Part shown: piece after piece, positions 1-9,091 of the stretch | Layout: every line of letters begins with the position of its first letter | Position numbering within the stretch: position 1 is the first letter of the stretch | Assembly: GCF_024054565.1 (NCBI RefSeq) | Contig: NZ_JAMXLR010000095.1 | Coordinates: forward strand, 189,966 to 245,397 | Reading direction: 5' to 3' | DNA length: 55,432 bases | Origin: Aeoliella straminimaris | Lineage (GTDB): Bacteria > Planctomycetota > Planctomycetia > Pirellulales > Lacipirellulaceae | The notes under the pieces: model-generated | The model's input: only the letters and a program-made list of their open reading frames with translations | Databases searched by the model: none | Told to the model about the DNA's origin: nothing | Translations under genes and position numbers: made by a program

Positions 1-666
1 CTGCACGATGTCGGCCATGACACAGGCGATGACGATGGGCGTGAGCGACTCCACGGCAAAACTGCCCAGAATGATCTCGCTGGCGAACATCACTCCGGCC
101 AGTGGGGCGTGAAACGTGGCGCTGATGCCGGCCCCGGCCCCGGCGGCCACCAATAGCTTCATGTTCTTGGCCGAAAGCTTGAAGCGTTGGCCGAAGAAAC
201 TACCGAGCGTCGCGCCGATCTGGACAATTGGTCCTTCGCGTCCGACGGCCCCGCCAGTGCCGATGGTCAGCCCGCTAGCCAGTACTTTCACGATGCCCAC
301 CCGCGGCGCAATGATCCCGTCGTGACGGGCCACGGCACAGATCACCTCGGGTACGCCGTGGCTTTGGGCGGCAGGAGCCCAGCGGCGACAGACAGCGGCG
401 ACGACCAGAATGCCTAGGGCGGGGCTCACCAGTACTCCAATTCCCCACCACGGATATTCGACCATCCGATCAACGGCGCCGCCGTAAGTCCAGGTGGTGA
501 CGTAGTGGATGATCAGAGTGAACCCAACGGCACCGTAACCGGCCAGCAGTCCAGTGAACGCAGCCAAGCCAATGACCAGCGTCTGGCCTCCCAGAGCACC
601 GCGGCGGACTAGCGCAGAGATCAGCTCACGGGCTTGGTCGGACCATGTACTGTCTTCTGCGGGCAT
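1..666 (-). CDS. ClC-family chloride channel/transporter, N-terminal part
   Basis: The first 222 codons of a ClC voltage-gated chloride channel family membrane protein; the rest lies beyond the left edge. Translated from the ATG at 666, it shows hydrophobic helices, a selectivity-filter motif SHGVPE (GSGIP in the E. coli protein), the GREGP motif with the gating glutamate, and the segment FHAPLAGVMFASE. The glutamate that carries protons in ClC antiporters should follow that final E, but an isoleucine stands there, as in channel-type members. It is divergent from serC. Function as chloride passage across the inner membrane follows from the family; channel versus exchanger is inference. Family call is firm; the start codon is less so. 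Confidence 0.9.
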   Translation of the reverse strand, partial: MPAEDSTWSDQARELISALVRRGALGGQTLVIGLAAFTGLLAGYGAVGFTLIIHYVTTWTYGGAVDRMVEYPWWGIGVLVSPALGILVVAAVCRRWAPAAQSHGVPEVICAVARHDGIIAPRVGIVKVLASGLTIGTGGAVGREGPIVQIGATLGSFFGQRFKLSAKNMKLLVAAGAGAGISATFHAPLAGVMFASEIILGSFAVESLTPIVIACVMADIVQ

Positions 667-794
667 TTTTGCGTGATTTCGGTATCAGAATGCGGTCGTG
701 CGAGGTTGGCGGCCCCTAACTGGTGGTCGAAAGCCGCGTTACAATGTGCAGCCGCGTTGCGTTTTCCACTCGTCATCATAACCCTACCACCAAG

Positions 795-1886
795 ATGACC
801 ACTCGAACCTACAATTTTTCCGCCGGTCCCGCTACGCTCCCCCTGAGTGTCCTCGAAAAAGCGCAGGCCGAACTGCTCTCGTTGCCTGGCGTTGGTGCCA
901 GTGTTCTTGAAATCAGCCATCGCAGTCCTGCATTTGTCGAAATCGCTCAGGCGGCCGAGGCCAACCTGCGTGAACTGCTGTCCATTTCGGACGACTACGC
1001 CGTGCTATTTCTGCAAGGCGGCAGTCGCCTGCAATTCTCGATGGTGCCGATGAATCTGCTGGGCGAGCATGCCAACTCGGCCGACTACATCCTCACCGGT
1101 AGCTGGGGCAAGAATGCCGCCAAGGAAGCTGCCAAAGAAGGCGATATCTGCATCGCCTGGGATGGTGGCAGCACCAATTACGATCGACTGCCTGCCGATG
1201 GCGACCTCGATCTGAATTCCGACGCCGGTTATGTGCACTTCACGTCGAATGAGACCATTCAGGGCGTGCAGTTCGCCGCCGAGCCCAATACCGGCTCGGT
1301 GCCGCTGGTGTGCGACGCCTCGAGCGACTTCATGCATAGGCCGCTCGACGTTTCCAAATACGGCATGATTTACGCGTGTGCGCAGAAGAATGCTGGACCG
1401 GCGGGGCTGACCGTTGTGGTTATGCGCAAGGATCTGCTCGAGCTATCCAGCGACGATCTACCGGGGTACCTGAACTACAAGGTCCACGCCGAGAACGACT
1501 CGATGTGGAACACACCGCCGACGTTCGCCATCTACATGTTGAAGCTGGTTACCGACTGGTTGAAAGACGAGATCGGTGGGCTGGAAAAGATGCACGAGCT
1601 GAACAAGCAGAAGGCGGCTCTGTTGTACAAGGTGCTGGACGACAATCCCGATTTCTATCAAGGGCACGCCAAGCCGGAAGTTCGCTCGCTGATGAACGTC
1701 ACGTTCCGTCTGCCCGACGATGAACTGACCGCCAAGTTCCTGGCGGCGGCCAAGGAACAACGCCTCACCGACCTGAAGGGGCATCGCTCGGTCGGTGGCA
1801 TCCGCGCGTCGATCTACAACGCCATGCCCATGGCCGGCGTCGAGGCGCTCCGCGATTTCATGGTCGATTTTGTGGGACGCCACTAA
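795..1886 (+). CDS. serC: Phosphoserine aminotransferase
   Basis: SerC, 363 residues, a class V PLP aminotransferase converting 3-phosphohydroxypyruvate and glutamate to phosphoserine and 2-oxoglutarate. The N-terminus TYNFSAGPATLP is the family signature, and the PLP lysine lies in AQKNAGPAG at residue 198, the same position as in E. coli SerC. The frame stays open 24 codons upstream to 723, but the ATG at 795 puts the conserved N-terminus at residue 4 and gives the usual length. No Shine-Dalgarno sequence is visible. It lies 86 bases before serA, so the two serine synthesis steps are probably co-transcribed. Confidence 0.96.
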   Translation: MTTRTYNFSAGPATLPLSVLEKAQAELLSLPGVGASVLEISHRSPAFVEIAQAAEANLRELLSISDDYAVLFLQGGSRLQFSMVPMNLLGEHANSADYILTGSWGKNAAKEAAKEGDICIAWDGGSTNYDRLPADGDLDLNSDAGYVHFTSNETIQGVQFAAEPNTGSVPLVCDASSDFMHRPLDVSKYGMIYACAQKNAGPAGLTVVVMRKDLLELSSDDLPGYLNYKVHAENDSMWNTPPTFAIYMLKLVTDWLKDEIGGLEKMHELNKQKAALLYKVLDDNPDFYQGHAKPEVRSLMNVTFRLPDDELTAKFLAAAKEQRLTDLKGHRSVGGIRASIYNAMPMAGVEALRDFMVDFVGRH

Positions 1887-1972
1887 ATTCTGGTCGAGCG
1901 GAACTCTGCCGATGGCGATCGACCTCGCTGAAATTACCAATCTCTAACGCCTAACACCAAACTGTTCTACCG

Positions 1973-3595
1973 ATGGCAAGTGTAATTGTACTCGACAAAC
2001 TGGCTCAGGAAGGGCTCGACATGCTCGAGGCGGCTCCTGGGATCGACTACGAAGTGATCACCGGGCTGGCCGGCGACGAACTCCGCGAGACGCTCACCCG
2101 CTTCGACGGGGCTATCTGCCGTAGCGGCGTAAAAATCACCGCCGATGCGCTCGAAGGCAACCGCCGGCTCAAGGCCATTGTCCGCGCCGGCGTCGGGACC
2201 GACAACATCGACAAGCCGGCCGCTACCAAGGCGGGTATCGTGGTAATGAACACCCCGGCCGGCAACACGCTCAGCACGGCCGAGCACAGCATCGCCCTGA
2301 TGCTGGCGCTCAGCCGGAACGTCGCCCCCGCTTACCAGAGCCTGATCGAGGGCCGCTGGGACCGCGGCAAGTTCATGGGCACCCAGGTGGCTGGCAAGAC
2401 GCTGGGCGTCATTGGCCTTGGACGCATCGGCCTGGCTGTGGCCGAACGGGCATTGGGACTCGAAATGCGGGTGCTGGGGTACGACCCCTTCATGACCGAA
2501 GAGCGGGCTCAAAAGCTCGGCATCGAGTTGGTAAAGACCGTCGACGAGATGTTGCCGCAGATAGACTACATGACGGTGCACACACCGCTGACCGATGAGA
2601 CTCGCAATCTGATCGACATGGCGCAGCTTGAAATCATCAAGCCCGGTGCGCGGCTGATCAACTGTGCTCGAGGCGGCATCTACAACGAACTCGCCCTGGT
2701 CGAAGGGCTGAAGTCGGGCAAGCTGGCTGGCGTGGCGCTCGACGTCTATCCCGACGAGCCCTGCACCGACAACCCACTGTTCGGCATGCCCGGAGTGGTT
2801 TGCACGCCTCACCTGGGGGCCAGCACCGAGGAAGCCCAAACTTCGGTGGCCACCGAAGCGGTCGAACTGCTCACGGCCTTCCTGACCACGGGCGCCATTC
2901 GCCACGCGGTGAACGTTGCGGCGCTCGATCCCAAGACGCTCGAGTCGCTGCGCGGTTACCTGGACGTGGCTTATCGCCTGGGCCGCTTGTCCGCCTGCGC
3001 ACAGCCCAGTGGGCTGTCGGCCTGTCACCTGCTGTATCGTGGTGAGATTGTCCACGAGGATACCAAGCTGCTCACCTCGGCGTTCGCCGCCGGATTGCTG
3101 GAAGGAGCATTGGACGAACCGGTGAATTTGGTGAACGCCGAAATGATGCTCCATTCACGCGGCATCGAACTCGTGGAAGAGTCGAACTCCGACATGGGCG
3201 CGTTCCGCTCGTCCATGGCGGTGGAACTCTCCGCGGGTGGCACCACCAAGCGGTTTAGCGGCACTTTGTTCGGCAAAGAGATGCCCCGCTTGGTGTCGGT
3301 CGACGAACATCGCCTCGAGGCGTACCTCGATGGTTCGATGCTCATCTTCCATCACCAGGATTTGCCTGGTGTGATTGGCGCCGTGGGCACGACGTTTGGC
3401 GAGCATGGCGTGAACATCGCCCAGATGGCGGTGGGCCGGACTAACCCCGGCGGCGAAGCCGTGGGCGTGCTGAACCTCGACGGCGAGCCCTCGCCCGAGG
3501 CCATGGACGCCGTCAAAGCGCTGCCCCACATCACCACGGCCCAGTCGGTGTGCTTGCCGAAGGCTGGCGAACTGCCCTCGTGGCTGGCCGGATAG
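1973..3595 (+). CDS. serA: D-3-phosphoglycerate dehydrogenase
   Basis: SerA of the long (type 1) form, 540 residues: a catalytic domain split around an NAD-binding domain, an intervening substrate-binding domain (about 320-450) and a C-terminal ACT domain (about 454-524). The NAD motif GLGRIG is at 148-153; the catalytic arginine in NCARGG is Arg233 and the catalytic histidine in PHLGAS is His280, paired with a glutamate in DVYPDEP. It oxidises 3-phosphoglycerate to 3-phosphohydroxypyruvate, the substrate of the SerC encoded just upstream. ACT domains usually bind serine for feedback control; whether this one does cannot be seen. Confidence 0.97.
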   Translation: MASVIVLDKLAQEGLDMLEAAPGIDYEVITGLAGDELRETLTRFDGAICRSGVKITADALEGNRRLKAIVRAGVGTDNIDKPAATKAGIVVMNTPAGNTLSTAEHSIALMLALSRNVAPAYQSLIEGRWDRGKFMGTQVAGKTLGVIGLGRIGLAVAERALGLEMRVLGYDPFMTEERAQKLGIELVKTVDEMLPQIDYMTVHTPLTDETRNLIDMAQLEIIKPGARLINCARGGIYNELALVEGLKSGKLAGVALDVYPDEPCTDNPLFGMPGVVCTPHLGASTEEAQTSVATEAVELLTAFLTTGAIRHAVNVAALDPKTLESLRGYLDVAYRLGRLSACAQPSGLSACHLLYRGEIVHEDTKLLTSAFAAGLLEGALDEPVNLVNAEMMLHSRGIELVEESNSDMGAFRSSMAVELSAGGTTKRFSGTLFGKEMPRLVSVDEHRLEAYLDGSMLIFHHQDLPGVIGAVGTTFGEHGVNIAQMAVGRTNPGGEAVGVLNLDGEPSPEAMDAVKALPHITTAQSVCLPKAGELPSWLAG

Positions 3596-3799
3596 AACGT
3601 ACGTTCGGCACACCAACTCTGAGAACGCTCTAGCTTTGCCGCTCCCTGAGCCGGCGCGCTGCTCGATCGACATTCGCTCCAATTAGACCCAGATGTATGC
3701 ATTCGCTGCAGCGCTGGGGGCTGGAGCCTCTTGCGCTTATCCTGGAGATTCACCGATTTCTATTGAACCGCTGGGTGGTCTCTTACGACCTCTCTGTGG

Positions 3800-4357
3800 A
3801 TGAACGCTCGAGAACGAATCAACGACGAACTGCTGGTGATTCGCGCTCAGGAGGGATCGCAGCGGGCGATCACCGAACTGGTTGAGCGGTGGCAGGACCG
3901 GCTTTGGCGTTTTGCCTGGCGGGTCACCGACGACGAGCAGGCTGCCTGGGATGTTCTGCAGGAAGCCTGGATTGTCATCAGCCGCAGTATTGGCCGGCTC
4001 GAAGATCCCGCCGCATTTCCCGCCTGGGCGTATCGCATCACCAACAACAAGGCGCGCGATTGGATCCGTTGCCGGATGAGCCGTCGTCGCGCCGACGAAG
4101 TCTACGGTTCGGCTAGAGCCGAGTCCAACTCGGCAGAAATCTCTGCAGGGAACCAGCACGAGGACCTGACTCAGGCCCTGGCCGCGTTGCCGGGAAGCGA
4201 CCGAGCAATCCTGTCCTTTTACTATGAGGACAACTTTAGCATCGCTGAGATCGCTGAAATTCTCAGCATCCCGCCCGGGACAGTGAAATCGAGACTCCAT
4301 TACGCCCGACGCCGATTGCGTCGTTATCTTGGTGAGGTGAGCGATGAGCGAACATGA
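3800..4357 (+). CDS. ECF RNA polymerase sigma factor
   Basis: A 185-residue sigma-70 family factor of extracytoplasmic-function type. Region 2 covers about residues 10-95, including DVLQEAWIVI and PAFPAWAYRITNNKARDW-like residues; region 4 covers about 120-178, with LPGSDRAILSFYYEDN and the helix-turn-helix FSIAEIAEIL followed by PPGTVKSRLHYAR. Regions 1.1 and 3 are absent, as expected. The last 14 bases overlap the start of the next gene, a membrane protein, which points to translational coupling and to that protein as its regulator. The regulon is unknown. Confidence 0.93.
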   Translation: MNARERINDELLVIRAQEGSQRAITELVERWQDRLWRFAWRVTDDEQAAWDVLQEAWIVISRSIGRLEDPAAFPAWAYRITNNKARDWIRCRMSRRRADEVYGSARAESNSAEISAGNQHEDLTQALAALPGSDRAILSFYYEDNFSIAEIAEILSIPPGTVKSRLHYARRRLRRYLGEVSDERT

Positions 4358-5378
4358 TGAAACACTGCGAAAAGCCTTGGAAGAGAACGCCCGCCTCCGC
4401 GGCGAGCGCGAAGAATCTCTCCGGGAAGTAGCTTCGAGCGAGTATTCGGGACATGCCCGCACCGTAGAGCGTGTGTATTGGTTCTACGCGTTGATTTGTG
4501 TCGTGCTGGGTGTGGCGGCCGTTAACTTTTTCGCCCGCAGTTACGACATGAAGACGTTAATCGGTTGTGCGGTGGGTATTCTCGTGCTGTACGAGACGAC
4601 CGTGCTGATGAAATTGTGGTACGCCATCAGCCGCATGAAGCTGGATGTGCTGAAAGAAATGAAGCTCCTGCGACTGGAGATCTCCCGCCTGCAGCAGGCG
4701 ACCGGCGTCGAACATCCGGTTGAGCCCTATACCAAGTACGAGCCGACCCGCGGTGCGTCGCGGCTGGAGCGTCGGTTGTGGATTGCCGGCTGCGTGATCG
4801 TGGCGATGGCGGTTTCCACCTGGACTTCCCAGTCCTGGAACCTCGGTGGGGGAGAACTTACGACTCGCAGCCAAGTTACTCTGCATGCGGATGGCAGCGC
4901 CGAGTCGAGGACTGAGTGCGTCCGCCAGTACAGCAGCTACTACCGACCCTCGAGTTTCACGATGTATACGCCCAAAGAATGCACTCTGAAGGTGCTGGAC
5001 GCCACGGGGATGGAACTGCCCGTGAAGACGACGCCCACCGAAACCCAAAGCCGACACGAAGTGGTCCTGACCGACGAGGCCTTCGTCGACGGTGCGGTGC
5101 GGTACACCCAGGTGGTCGATAATCCCCACGCGGCGAAGTTGGAAGACGGTGTTTGGTCCTACACCGATGGAATTCGACACGCTGGCAAGGCCCGACCCTA
5201 CTCCATCGAGATTCTCACCCCGCCGGGAGCCGAAGTGCTCTCCACCGAGCCCGATGTCGAAGTGCAGAGCACCGGTGAGCAGAGGGCAAAGGTCCGTTTT
5301 GAGGGGGTGACAGAGAACGACGTGCAGTACTTGTTTACTGTCCGTTACGAATTGCCGGACGGCGAGGTTGAGCCGTAA
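4344..5378 (+). CDS. Membrane protein coupled to the ECF sigma factor, possible anti-sigma partner
   Basis: 344 residues. A charged, coiled-coil-like N-terminus (about 1-45) precedes two close membrane helices (about 48-70 and 74-98), a charged segment, a third helix (about 140-158) and a C-terminal domain of about 180 residues rich in beta-strand pattern, presumably outside the membrane. The N-terminal half resembles small DUF6768-type proteins encoded next to sigma factors in planctomycetes, from memory. The start overlaps the sigma gene by 14 bases, with a GAGG box about 10 bases upstream. A role in holding the sigma factor at the membrane is inference from position; no zinc-finger anti-sigma motif is present. 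Confidence 0.75.
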   Translation: MSEHDETLRKALEENARLRGEREESLREVASSEYSGHARTVERVYWFYALICVVLGVAAVNFFARSYDMKTLIGCAVGILVLYETTVLMKLWYAISRMKLDVLKEMKLLRLEISRLQQATGVEHPVEPYTKYEPTRGASRLERRLWIAGCVIVAMAVSTWTSQSWNLGGGELTTRSQVTLHADGSAESRTECVRQYSSYYRPSSFTMYTPKECTLKVLDATGMELPVKTTPTETQSRHEVVLTDEAFVDGAVRYTQVVDNPHAAKLEDGVWSYTDGIRHAGKARPYSIEILTPPGAEVLSTEPDVEVQSTGEQRAKVRFEGVTENDVQYLFTVRYELPDGEVEP

Positions 5379-5429
5379 GATTCCCGCCACGTGCGTGGCT
5401 TAGGATTGATGGGAGTATTGGTAGCAACT

Positions 5430-5457
5430 CGCCCCCGGTCTGCTTAGACTGGGGGCG
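5430..5457 (+). promoter_or_regulatory. Hairpin directly abutting a start codon
   Basis: A 12-base-pair stem with one G-T pair (arms 5430-5441 and 5446-5457, loop GCTT) ends at the base before the ATG at 5458. It would bury the GGGGG stretch that could serve as ribosome binding site. It could equally be a terminator of the sigma operon without a T run, with translation starting at the next in-frame ATG (5476). Confidence 0.45.
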
Positions 5458-5772
5458 ATGCTCATTCACCCCGCCATGCTCCTGTACGTGTTGCTGGGAG
5501 TCCTGATCGTGTACGGAATCTGGACTTCCAGACGCTCCAACTGGCCCATCAAAATCGTGGTCAGCAGCCGGGGGGTGGAATCGATGCGGGGGCTGCCGGC
5601 CTCCCGCACCGCCCGAGTGGCCGAATTCCTCGAACGGGACCTCGCTCCGGAGAGCCGAGTGGTGATTCGCGCGGCTCGTTCGAAGTCGGGACGGCTGCGT
5701 ACCAAGGTCACGGGCGCCGTGGACGATGGCACTCGCCAACGGATTCGAAACTTCCTGTACGCGGAACTCTAA
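5458..5772 (+). CDS. Small membrane-anchored protein, DUF3634-like
   Basis: 104 residues: one N-terminal membrane helix (about 5-22) followed by a basic soluble domain with KIVVSSRGVESMRGLPAS, a pattern of DUF3634-type proteins common in planctomycetes (recalled, not searched). The remainder alternates charged helices and strands and ends with an amphipathic helix. A stem-loop immediately precedes the ATG. No function is known. The start could also be Met7. Confidence 0.65.
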   Translation: MLIHPAMLLYVLLGVLIVYGIWTSRRSNWPIKIVVSSRGVESMRGLPASRTARVAEFLERDLAPESRVVIRAARSKSGRLRTKVTGAVDDGTRQRIRNFLYAEL

Positions 5773-5953
5773 ATAGGCTTTTGGCCCTGCGTAACCCGTA
5801 CAGGCCGCATGGGCCGGCCGGCTTGCCGGGCTTCTCCAGCCGTTAGAAATTCTCTGCTCAAATTCGAGCAAACTGTATCCGATGGCTAATACTTGTAAGC
5901 CCTCACTCGAGGGGCGCCCTCCCACCGCCATCTCATTTTGGAGCCACGCCAAC

Positions 5954-6184
5954 ATGCTCGCAACCGTAAACGAAGTGCCCCAGCTGATCGACCGCATTGC
6001 CGATGCTTTGAACTCGAGTCCCTACATCGCTCCCGGCAAGGTACGCGTTGAGCCGGGCGAGAATGGTCAGGTTCGGTTGCAAGGCAGCGTGCAGACCTTC
6101 TTCGAGAAGCAAATGGCACAAGAGACGATTCGCCACATCGCCGGCGAGGGACGCATCCAGAACATGGTGGAAGTCACCTGGTAA
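5954..6184 (+). CDS. BON-domain protein
   Basis: A 76-residue protein consisting of a single BON-like domain: residues with the pattern VRVEPGENGQVRLQGSVQTF, then a helix and GRIQNMVEVTW, match the alpha-beta fold in which a conserved glycine follows the first strand. BON domains bind membranes or ligands and are common in transport and osmotic-stress proteins. The frame is open from 5882, but GGAG at 5940-5943, ten bases before the ATG at 5954, supports the later start. No signal peptide. Confidence 0.7.
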   Translation: MLATVNEVPQLIDRIADALNSSPYIAPGKVRVEPGENGQVRLQGSVQTFFEKQMAQETIRHIAGEGRIQNMVEVTW

Positions 6185-6318
6185 GGGTGCCCCCCCCACA
6201 GTTGCCAGCAACGTGGCCAACGACGACGGCCATCGCGTAAGCTAGTATGATTCACCAGGCGAGGTCCGTTGGGCACGCCGCGGTTGGATCGCTGCTTTCG
6301 CACCCGTTGAGTGATGCC

Positions 6319-7704
6319 ATGTTTCGTTCGATTTCCAAATGGTTGGGGCTGGAGGACCGGTCGGCCAACGTCCAACGCACGACTCCTCGTCCGTGGCGGG
6401 AGTATCTGCACCAGCACATTTGGCAGTACCAGCATCTCAAGGGCAGTCAGCGGGAACGACTGGAGGACGTTGTTCGGCACGTGGTGGCCGAGCGGTACTG
6501 GTCGGGAGGCAGTGGTTTCGAGGTCACCGACGAAATGCGGGTAACGGTGGCTGGCATGGCGGCGCTGATGACCTTGGGGCTCGACGAGCCCTACTATTTC
6601 CCCCGCGTTCCCGAAATTGTCCTGTACCCGCACCCGTTTTTTGCCACCGCGAAGCAGACACGGATGTGGGGCACCGATCCGATCTTTGGCACGCACGACG
6701 AGAGCCCCCGCCTGGGAGAAGCGTGGCGCCGCGGGCCGATTGTGCTGGCGTGGGACAGCATCGTTCGTCCTCGCGACGAGCAGGGGTGGCGGGTGAACGT
6801 CGTAATTCACGAGTTTACGCACCATCTGGATGGCTTGGATGGCGACATGTCGGGCACCCCGCCGATGACCGATCTGCAGCTCGAGCGCGATTGGTACCGC
6901 GTGACCGAACTCGACTACCTGCAACTGGTGGGGCAAGCCGAACGGGGAGAGTCGACCCTCCTGAGCCACTACGGAGCGACCAACCGGGCGGAGTTTTTTG
7001 CTGTGGCCAGCGAGTGCTTTTTCGATCAGCCGCATGAACTTCGCGATCAGCACGCCCGACTGTACGAAGTGCTGGCTCGATTCTTCCGTCAAAGCCCGGC
7101 CGACTTCCTCCCTCACCAAGCCCAACCGCCGCTCCGGCAGCGCGCAAGACGTGGGCACCGTGCTCCTCGACTGGTGTTGCAGCCAGCGATTGCCCACGAT
7201 CCTTTCTCCCGCGGCACGGCCGAATACCAGGCCGGCGACCTCGAGGCGGCCGTCCGGTCGTTCACCAAGGCCATCGCCAGCGACCCCGACGATGCCGAGG
7301 CCTACTCGTCGCGGGCACTGGCCAACTATGGCCAGGAGAGATTTACCGAAGCCCTGGCCGACGCCCTGCAGGCGCTTGAACTGGATGCCGACGATAGCGA
7401 AGCCCTGCTGGTGCAAGGTTGCGTGCTCGTCCGTCGAGGCGAGTACCAGGCGGGCCTATCGAGTTTGAAACGGGTTTGCGAGGCCGGCGCCGTGGCCGAA
7501 GCCTACGCCCATTGGGGCTACGCCTTGATGAAGCAGGGCGACTTCAATGGGGCCATCCGCAAACTGTCGGACGCCAAGTCGATGGAGCCGCACGATCCGG
7601 AAATCTACCGTTGGCGGGCCGAAGCGTATCGTCTGGCGGGGAAAGCGAATCTGGCGGAGGAGGACGAAGAGCGAGCGAACCACTTGTCGTTCGGCAACCG
7701 GTAA
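6319..7704 (+). CDS. MtfA-like M90 zinc peptidase fused to TPR repeats
   Basis: 461 residues. The N-terminal half resembles peptidase family M90 (MtfA/YeeI): MFRSISKWLGL at the start, and the zinc motif HEFTHHLD at 164-171 followed by a downstream acidic region (SHYGATNRAEFFAVASE) that should supply the third ligand. From about residue 300 to the end come roughly four tetratricopeptide repeats with A-x3-GDLEAAVRSFTKAI-like patterns. E. coli MtfA, about 265 residues, binds the repressor Mlc and lacks TPRs, so the repeats probably provide partner binding here. The frame is open from 6247; the start at 6319 matches the family N-terminus. Confidence 0.85.
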   Translation: MFRSISKWLGLEDRSANVQRTTPRPWREYLHQHIWQYQHLKGSQRERLEDVVRHVVAERYWSGGSGFEVTDEMRVTVAGMAALMTLGLDEPYYFPRVPEIVLYPHPFFATAKQTRMWGTDPIFGTHDESPRLGEAWRRGPIVLAWDSIVRPRDEQGWRVNVVIHEFTHHLDGLDGDMSGTPPMTDLQLERDWYRVTELDYLQLVGQAERGESTLLSHYGATNRAEFFAVASECFFDQPHELRDQHARLYEVLARFFRQSPADFLPHQAQPPLRQRARRGHRAPRLVLQPAIAHDPFSRGTAEYQAGDLEAAVRSFTKAIASDPDDAEAYSSRALANYGQERFTEALADALQALELDADDSEALLVQGCVLVRRGEYQAGLSSLKRVCEAGAVAEAYAHWGYALMKQGDFNGAIRKLSDAKSMEPHDPEIYRWRAEAYRLAGKANLAEEDEERANHLSFGNR

Positions 7705-7801
7705 CGCGCGGACCGGTTGTGGCCGCGAACCAAGCTCAACGTTCGTGGCTCCTAGGGGTACAATCTGGTCGAACCCACCGTCGCTATCCCGGGAGCCCGC
7801 T

Positions 7802-8305
7802 ATGGATTTCAAGTTGCACGCCCGCCATCTGCTGGGCACAGCCCGCCAGTACACGCTCAAGCAGCTTACCCAGCTTGTCCAGCCCGAGCACTGGGTCTAC
7901 CGCCCCACGCCCACATCCAACCACGCGCTGTGGATCATGGGGCATTTGGCGATCGCCGATAACCGCTTTGCGACGCGGTTTCGCGAGTCGACCCACCTCG
8001 TACCAGCCGGCTATGAGGAGCTGTTCTGGATTGGCACCGAGTGCCACTCGTCTTTGCTCGCTTATCCCCCCATCGAAGAGGTGCGGGCTTACCTGGACGA
8101 GCGACGCGAAAACCTGCAGCGGGTTTTGGACGAAGTGACCGACGAGGAACTGGCAGTTCCGGTTCCCGCGATGGATCCGGCCAGTCCCATGGCGACTGCC
8201 CCGAATCTGGGACAGTATCTTTTGTACGGCGCGGCGCACGAGATGCTTCACTCCGGCCAACTGTCCGTTTGCTGCCGCGGCCTGGGACACCCACCATTGC
8301 GGTAG
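7802..8305 (+). CDS. DinB-superfamily protein
   Basis: 167 residues with the four-helix-bundle pattern of DinB/YfiT proteins. Possible metal-binding histidines are in HALWIMGHLA (about residues 41-48) and in AAHEMLHSGQLS near the C-terminus (about 145-150). Many such proteins are thiol-dependent S-transferases or have unknown activity. A GGGAG box seven bases upstream supports the ATG at 7802, although the frame is open much further upstream across the end of the previous gene. Confidence 0.75.
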   Translation: MDFKLHARHLLGTARQYTLKQLTQLVQPEHWVYRPTPTSNHALWIMGHLAIADNRFATRFRESTHLVPAGYEELFWIGTECHSSLLAYPPIEEVRAYLDERRENLQRVLDEVTDEELAVPVPAMDPASPMATAPNLGQYLLYGAAHEMLHSGQLSVCCRGLGHPPLR

Positions 8306-8389
8306 CAGAGGAATTAACCGGTGGGCAGAGTCGGCAGAAACGACTAAGCTGGAGGGGAGCACGCGTCCTCCCCTGCCCTGCCCCGCCGC

Positions 8390-9091
8390 ATGACTTCCCC
8401 CGCTTATTGCCGCCCTTCGGCCTACGATGCATTGCGTCGCGAGCTACCGCTGTTGAGTACCCGGCGAGGATTGGTGCGAGCGGCCTGCGCCATCGCCGCT
8501 CACGAGGCGGGGGAGTCGGAGTCCACGCTGGCGCTTAAGTCGCTCGACGCCATGGTCGAGGCAGTGCGCAGCCGCGCACTGAGCGAGTCGCCCGATGCGG
8601 TACTCGCTCACCTGCATGACGTGATGTTCGACTTGTTGGAGTTTGGTGGCAATCAAGAAGACTATTACGACCCGTCGAACAGCTATCTGCCGGTGGTGTT
8701 GGCCACCCGGCGTGGTATCCCAATCACGCTGGCTATTGTCTACAAGTACGTCGCCGCCGAATTGGGACTCACCGTGCATGGCGTGAACTCGCCCGGGCAT
8801 TTTCTCGTAGCAGTGGAAACCGAGGAAGCCAATCAGCGGTCGCTGATGTTCGTCGATCCCTTCTATGGCGGTACTTTGCTGACGCTGCCCGAGGCCTTCG
8901 ACCGCATTGCGCAGACCACGGGCAAGCAGGTCGCTCCCGATCCGCAGTTGCTGGCGCCCGCGAGTCACCGTAGTTGGATTGCCCGCCTATTGGTGAACCT
9001 GACGGCGATTTTCGCCCGCTCGGGGCGCGAAAAAGATCTGTACGCCATGCAGGAATTGTTGGACCTGGTGGAGCAAGAGCATGTGGTTTAG
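8390..9091 (+). CDS. SirB1-like transglutaminase-fold protein
   Basis: 233 residues. The segment about 95-150 (NSYLPVVLATRRGIPITL, then GVNSPGHFLVAVE) matches the SirB1 N-terminal domain, a transglutaminase-like fold. The usual catalytic cysteine is not evident, as in other SirB1 proteins. The biochemical role is not established. The last 11 bases overlap the next gene, an exported metallopeptidase, so the two are co-translated. Confidence 0.75.
   Translation: MTSPAYCRPSAYDALRRELPLLSTRRGLVRAACAIAAHEAGESESTLALKSLDAMVEAVRSRALSESPDAVLAHLHDVMFDLLEFGGNQEDYYDPSNSYLPVVLATRRGIPITLAIVYKYVAAELGLTVHGVNSPGHFLVAVETEEANQRSLMFVDPFYGGTLLTLPEAFDRIAQTTGKQVAPDPQLLAPASHRSWIARLLVNLTAIFARSGREKDLYAMQELLDLVEQEHVV

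Noticed and set aside
735..750. TACAAT before serC as a promoter
   Set aside because: No -35 box at a proper distance; the hexamer recurs by chance elsewhere (7759, 36052).
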